Of a DNA stretch of 64,000 nt, positions 62,781 to 64,000 are shown piece after piece; position 1 is the stretch's first letter; each line of letters opens with the position of its first letter. The DNA lies in assembly GCA_014529385.2 (NCBI GenBank), contig CM043952.1:67159870-67223869 (forward strand). Reading direction: 5' to 3'. This stretch comes from Adiantum capillus-veneris. Lineage: Eukaryota; Streptophyta; Polypodiopsida; Polypodiales; Pteridaceae. The notes beneath the pieces were generated by a model, which saw only the letters and a program-made list of their open reading frames with translations, had not been told where the DNA came from and did not search any database. The position numbers and the translations under genes were made by a program.

Positions 62781-64000
62781 TTAAAGTCCAATGTGGTACT
62801 TTAAGTGTGAGAGAAGCTACTATACAAGCTAATATACAAGAGATGTAGAGAAGTGATGTACTACCCTACACCTAACTGCTTGCGAAAATGCGCAAAGCTC
62901 TCTGAGGGAAGTCCTTTTGTAAGTAGATCAGCAGGATTTTCTGTGGTGTGAACTTTGACAAGCTGAAGTTGCTTATCCTCGAGCATTTCCCTGATGAAAT
63001 GATACTTCACATCCACATGCTTTGTCTTTGAGTGATAAACTGGATTGCGAGCCAATTGTATAGCACTTTGACTATCACAATATAACACAGGCATCTCTTC
63101 TTTGATTCCCAAATCTGTTACTAGTTGATTAAGCCAAATTGATTCTTTGCATGCCTCTGATGCTGCAACATATTCAGCCTCTGTAGTAGACTAAGTAACA
63201 CAATCTTGTAATCTAGAACGCCATGATACTGCTCCACCAGCCAATGTAAAGACATACCCTGACGTAGACCTTCGATTGTCTAAGTCACCTGCATAATCTG
63301 AGTCTGTAAAACCCTTTACACTTAGCTCCTGACTCTCATAGCATATACGCATACTCTTTGTAGCTTTCAGGTATCTCAATATTCCTTTCACTGCCTCCCA
63401 ATGTTTCTTGCCTGGGTTTGACATGTATCGACTTACTACTCCCACTGCAAATGCAATGTCTGGGTGAGTAGCAATCATTGCATACATTAAACTACCCACT
63501 GCAGACGCATATGGAATCTTATCCATTTCAGCCTGTTCTTCCTCAGACACAGGACAATCTTGTTTGCTAAGTTTCACATATGGTGGCAATGGAACACTCA
63601 ATGCCTTTCCCTTCTCCATATTGAAACGTTGCAAAACCTTGTCAATATACTCTCTTTGAGATAACCAAATCAAATTCTTTGATCTGTCTCTCTCAATGCG
63701 CATACCAAGTATATGACTTGCCTCACCCATGTCTTTCATGTCAAACGATTTTGCCATCTTTGACTTCAAAGCTGAAATTTCTTCCAAGTGCTTGCCAGCA
63801 ATCAACATGTCATCCACATACAAAATAAGGATCAGCCAACTGCCATCCTTAGCCTTCTTTGTATATAGACAGTGATCGAACTCACTACATTTGTAGCCTT
63901 GAGAAAGCATAAACTTGTGGAATTTATGGTACCATGCCCTCGGTGATTGTTTTAAGCCATAAAGACTCTTTAACAACTGGCATACCCAATCTTCCTTGCC
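62781..64000 (-). pseudogene. P2b pol: RT end and RNase H, partial
   Basis: Minus strand from 64000: LLKSLYGLKQSPRAWYHKF, active site LILYVDDMLIAG, then SHILGMRIERDRSKNLIWLS, uninterrupted across the G5 site of P2, then MYAMIATHPDIAFAV and RNase H FTDSDYAGDLDNRRSTSGY. One TAG at 63191-63193 replaces the Gln of CVTQSTTE in P2. The end NPADLLTKGLPSESFAHF (62950-62880) closes with a stop at 62861. The upstream part is outside the window. Confidence 0.93.

Larger units (their letters stand above)
57331..64000 (-). mobile_element. P2b: P2-type copia element split by P3, runs off window
   Basis: Its 3' LTR (57331-57522) and pol end (62781-64000) are colinear with P2 once P3 is removed: the P2 text ...GGACTTTAA, TGGGAAG, LTR is split by P3 between 57536 and 62781. 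Its 5' part is beyond position 64000. It inserted into G5b after CTAGT (57326-57330), so the sequence order of insertion is G5b, then P2b, then P3. Confidence 0.9.

Noticed and set aside
1-64000. CRISPR array, tRNA, rRNA or bacterial operon
   Set aside because: No regularly spaced direct repeats, cloverleaf-like genes or ribosomal sequence were seen; only primer-site complements to tRNA ends occur.

Overview
This window is a stack of nested LTR retrotransposons from a land-plant nuclear genome. The plant origin rests on the element types: Ty1/copia elements primed by initiator tRNA-Met, a Ty3/gypsy element with the tRNA-Asp-type primer site, a Tat-like element with a second (archaeal-type) RNase H, and a chromodomain element. 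I could not identify the species; the density and depth of nesting suggest a large, repeat-rich genome such as a fern, lycophyte or gymnosperm. I found no host gene, tRNA, rRNA or CRISPR array. Names used here are local: G = Ty3/gypsy type, P = Ty1/copia type.

Layout. 1-8045 (-): G1, a decayed gypsy element cut by the left window edge. 8046-8605 (+): a 5'-truncated G2-type LTR. 8690-9255 (-): a broken ORF with a possible DUF4283-like segment, beside a G4-type LTR piece (9440-10011, -). 10012-27390 (+): G2, a relative of G1, split by P1 (19056-24247), an intact, very young copia element with matching LTRs and a 5-bp target duplication. 27390-34515 (+): G3, a dead Tat-like element with dual RNase H, itself split by an unclassified 1.5-kb insertion (about 32050-33586). 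34520-54574 (+): G4, a decayed chromovirus whose 3' LTR region is split by copia P2 (42089-53237), which is split by G5 (46512-52115), a gag-protease-only gypsy derivative with no reverse transcriptase. 54575-55671 (-): a fragment of a second G4-type element (G4b), broken by G5b (55672-57330 and onward off the window), which is broken by P2b (-; 3' LTR at 57331-57522, pol at 62781-64000), which is broken by P3 (57537-62780, -), a nearly intact copia element.

How the parts work together. Each autonomous element encodes Gag (particle), an aspartic protease, reverse transcriptase with RNase H, and integrase; LTRs supply promoter and 3'-end signals, and the PBS and PPT prime the two DNA strands. 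Only P1 looks capable of the whole cycle. P3 keeps its layout but has an ochre stop and substitutions of catalytic residues in integrase and RNase H. G5 could move only with proteins from a G3-like partner.

The least ordinary biology is in the G1/G2 family. Both copies carry, after the integrase, a second retropepsin-like domain in addition to the normal one between gag and RT, followed by a tail repeating a Trp-(Ile/Val)-Pro-Lys motif. Both also show remains of two tandem integrase-type H2C2 zinc modules. The G2 leader holds three perfect and one degraded copy of a 24-bp palindrome. A separate surprise is a leader block shared by copia P2 and gypsy derivative G5, with a weaker match in G3.
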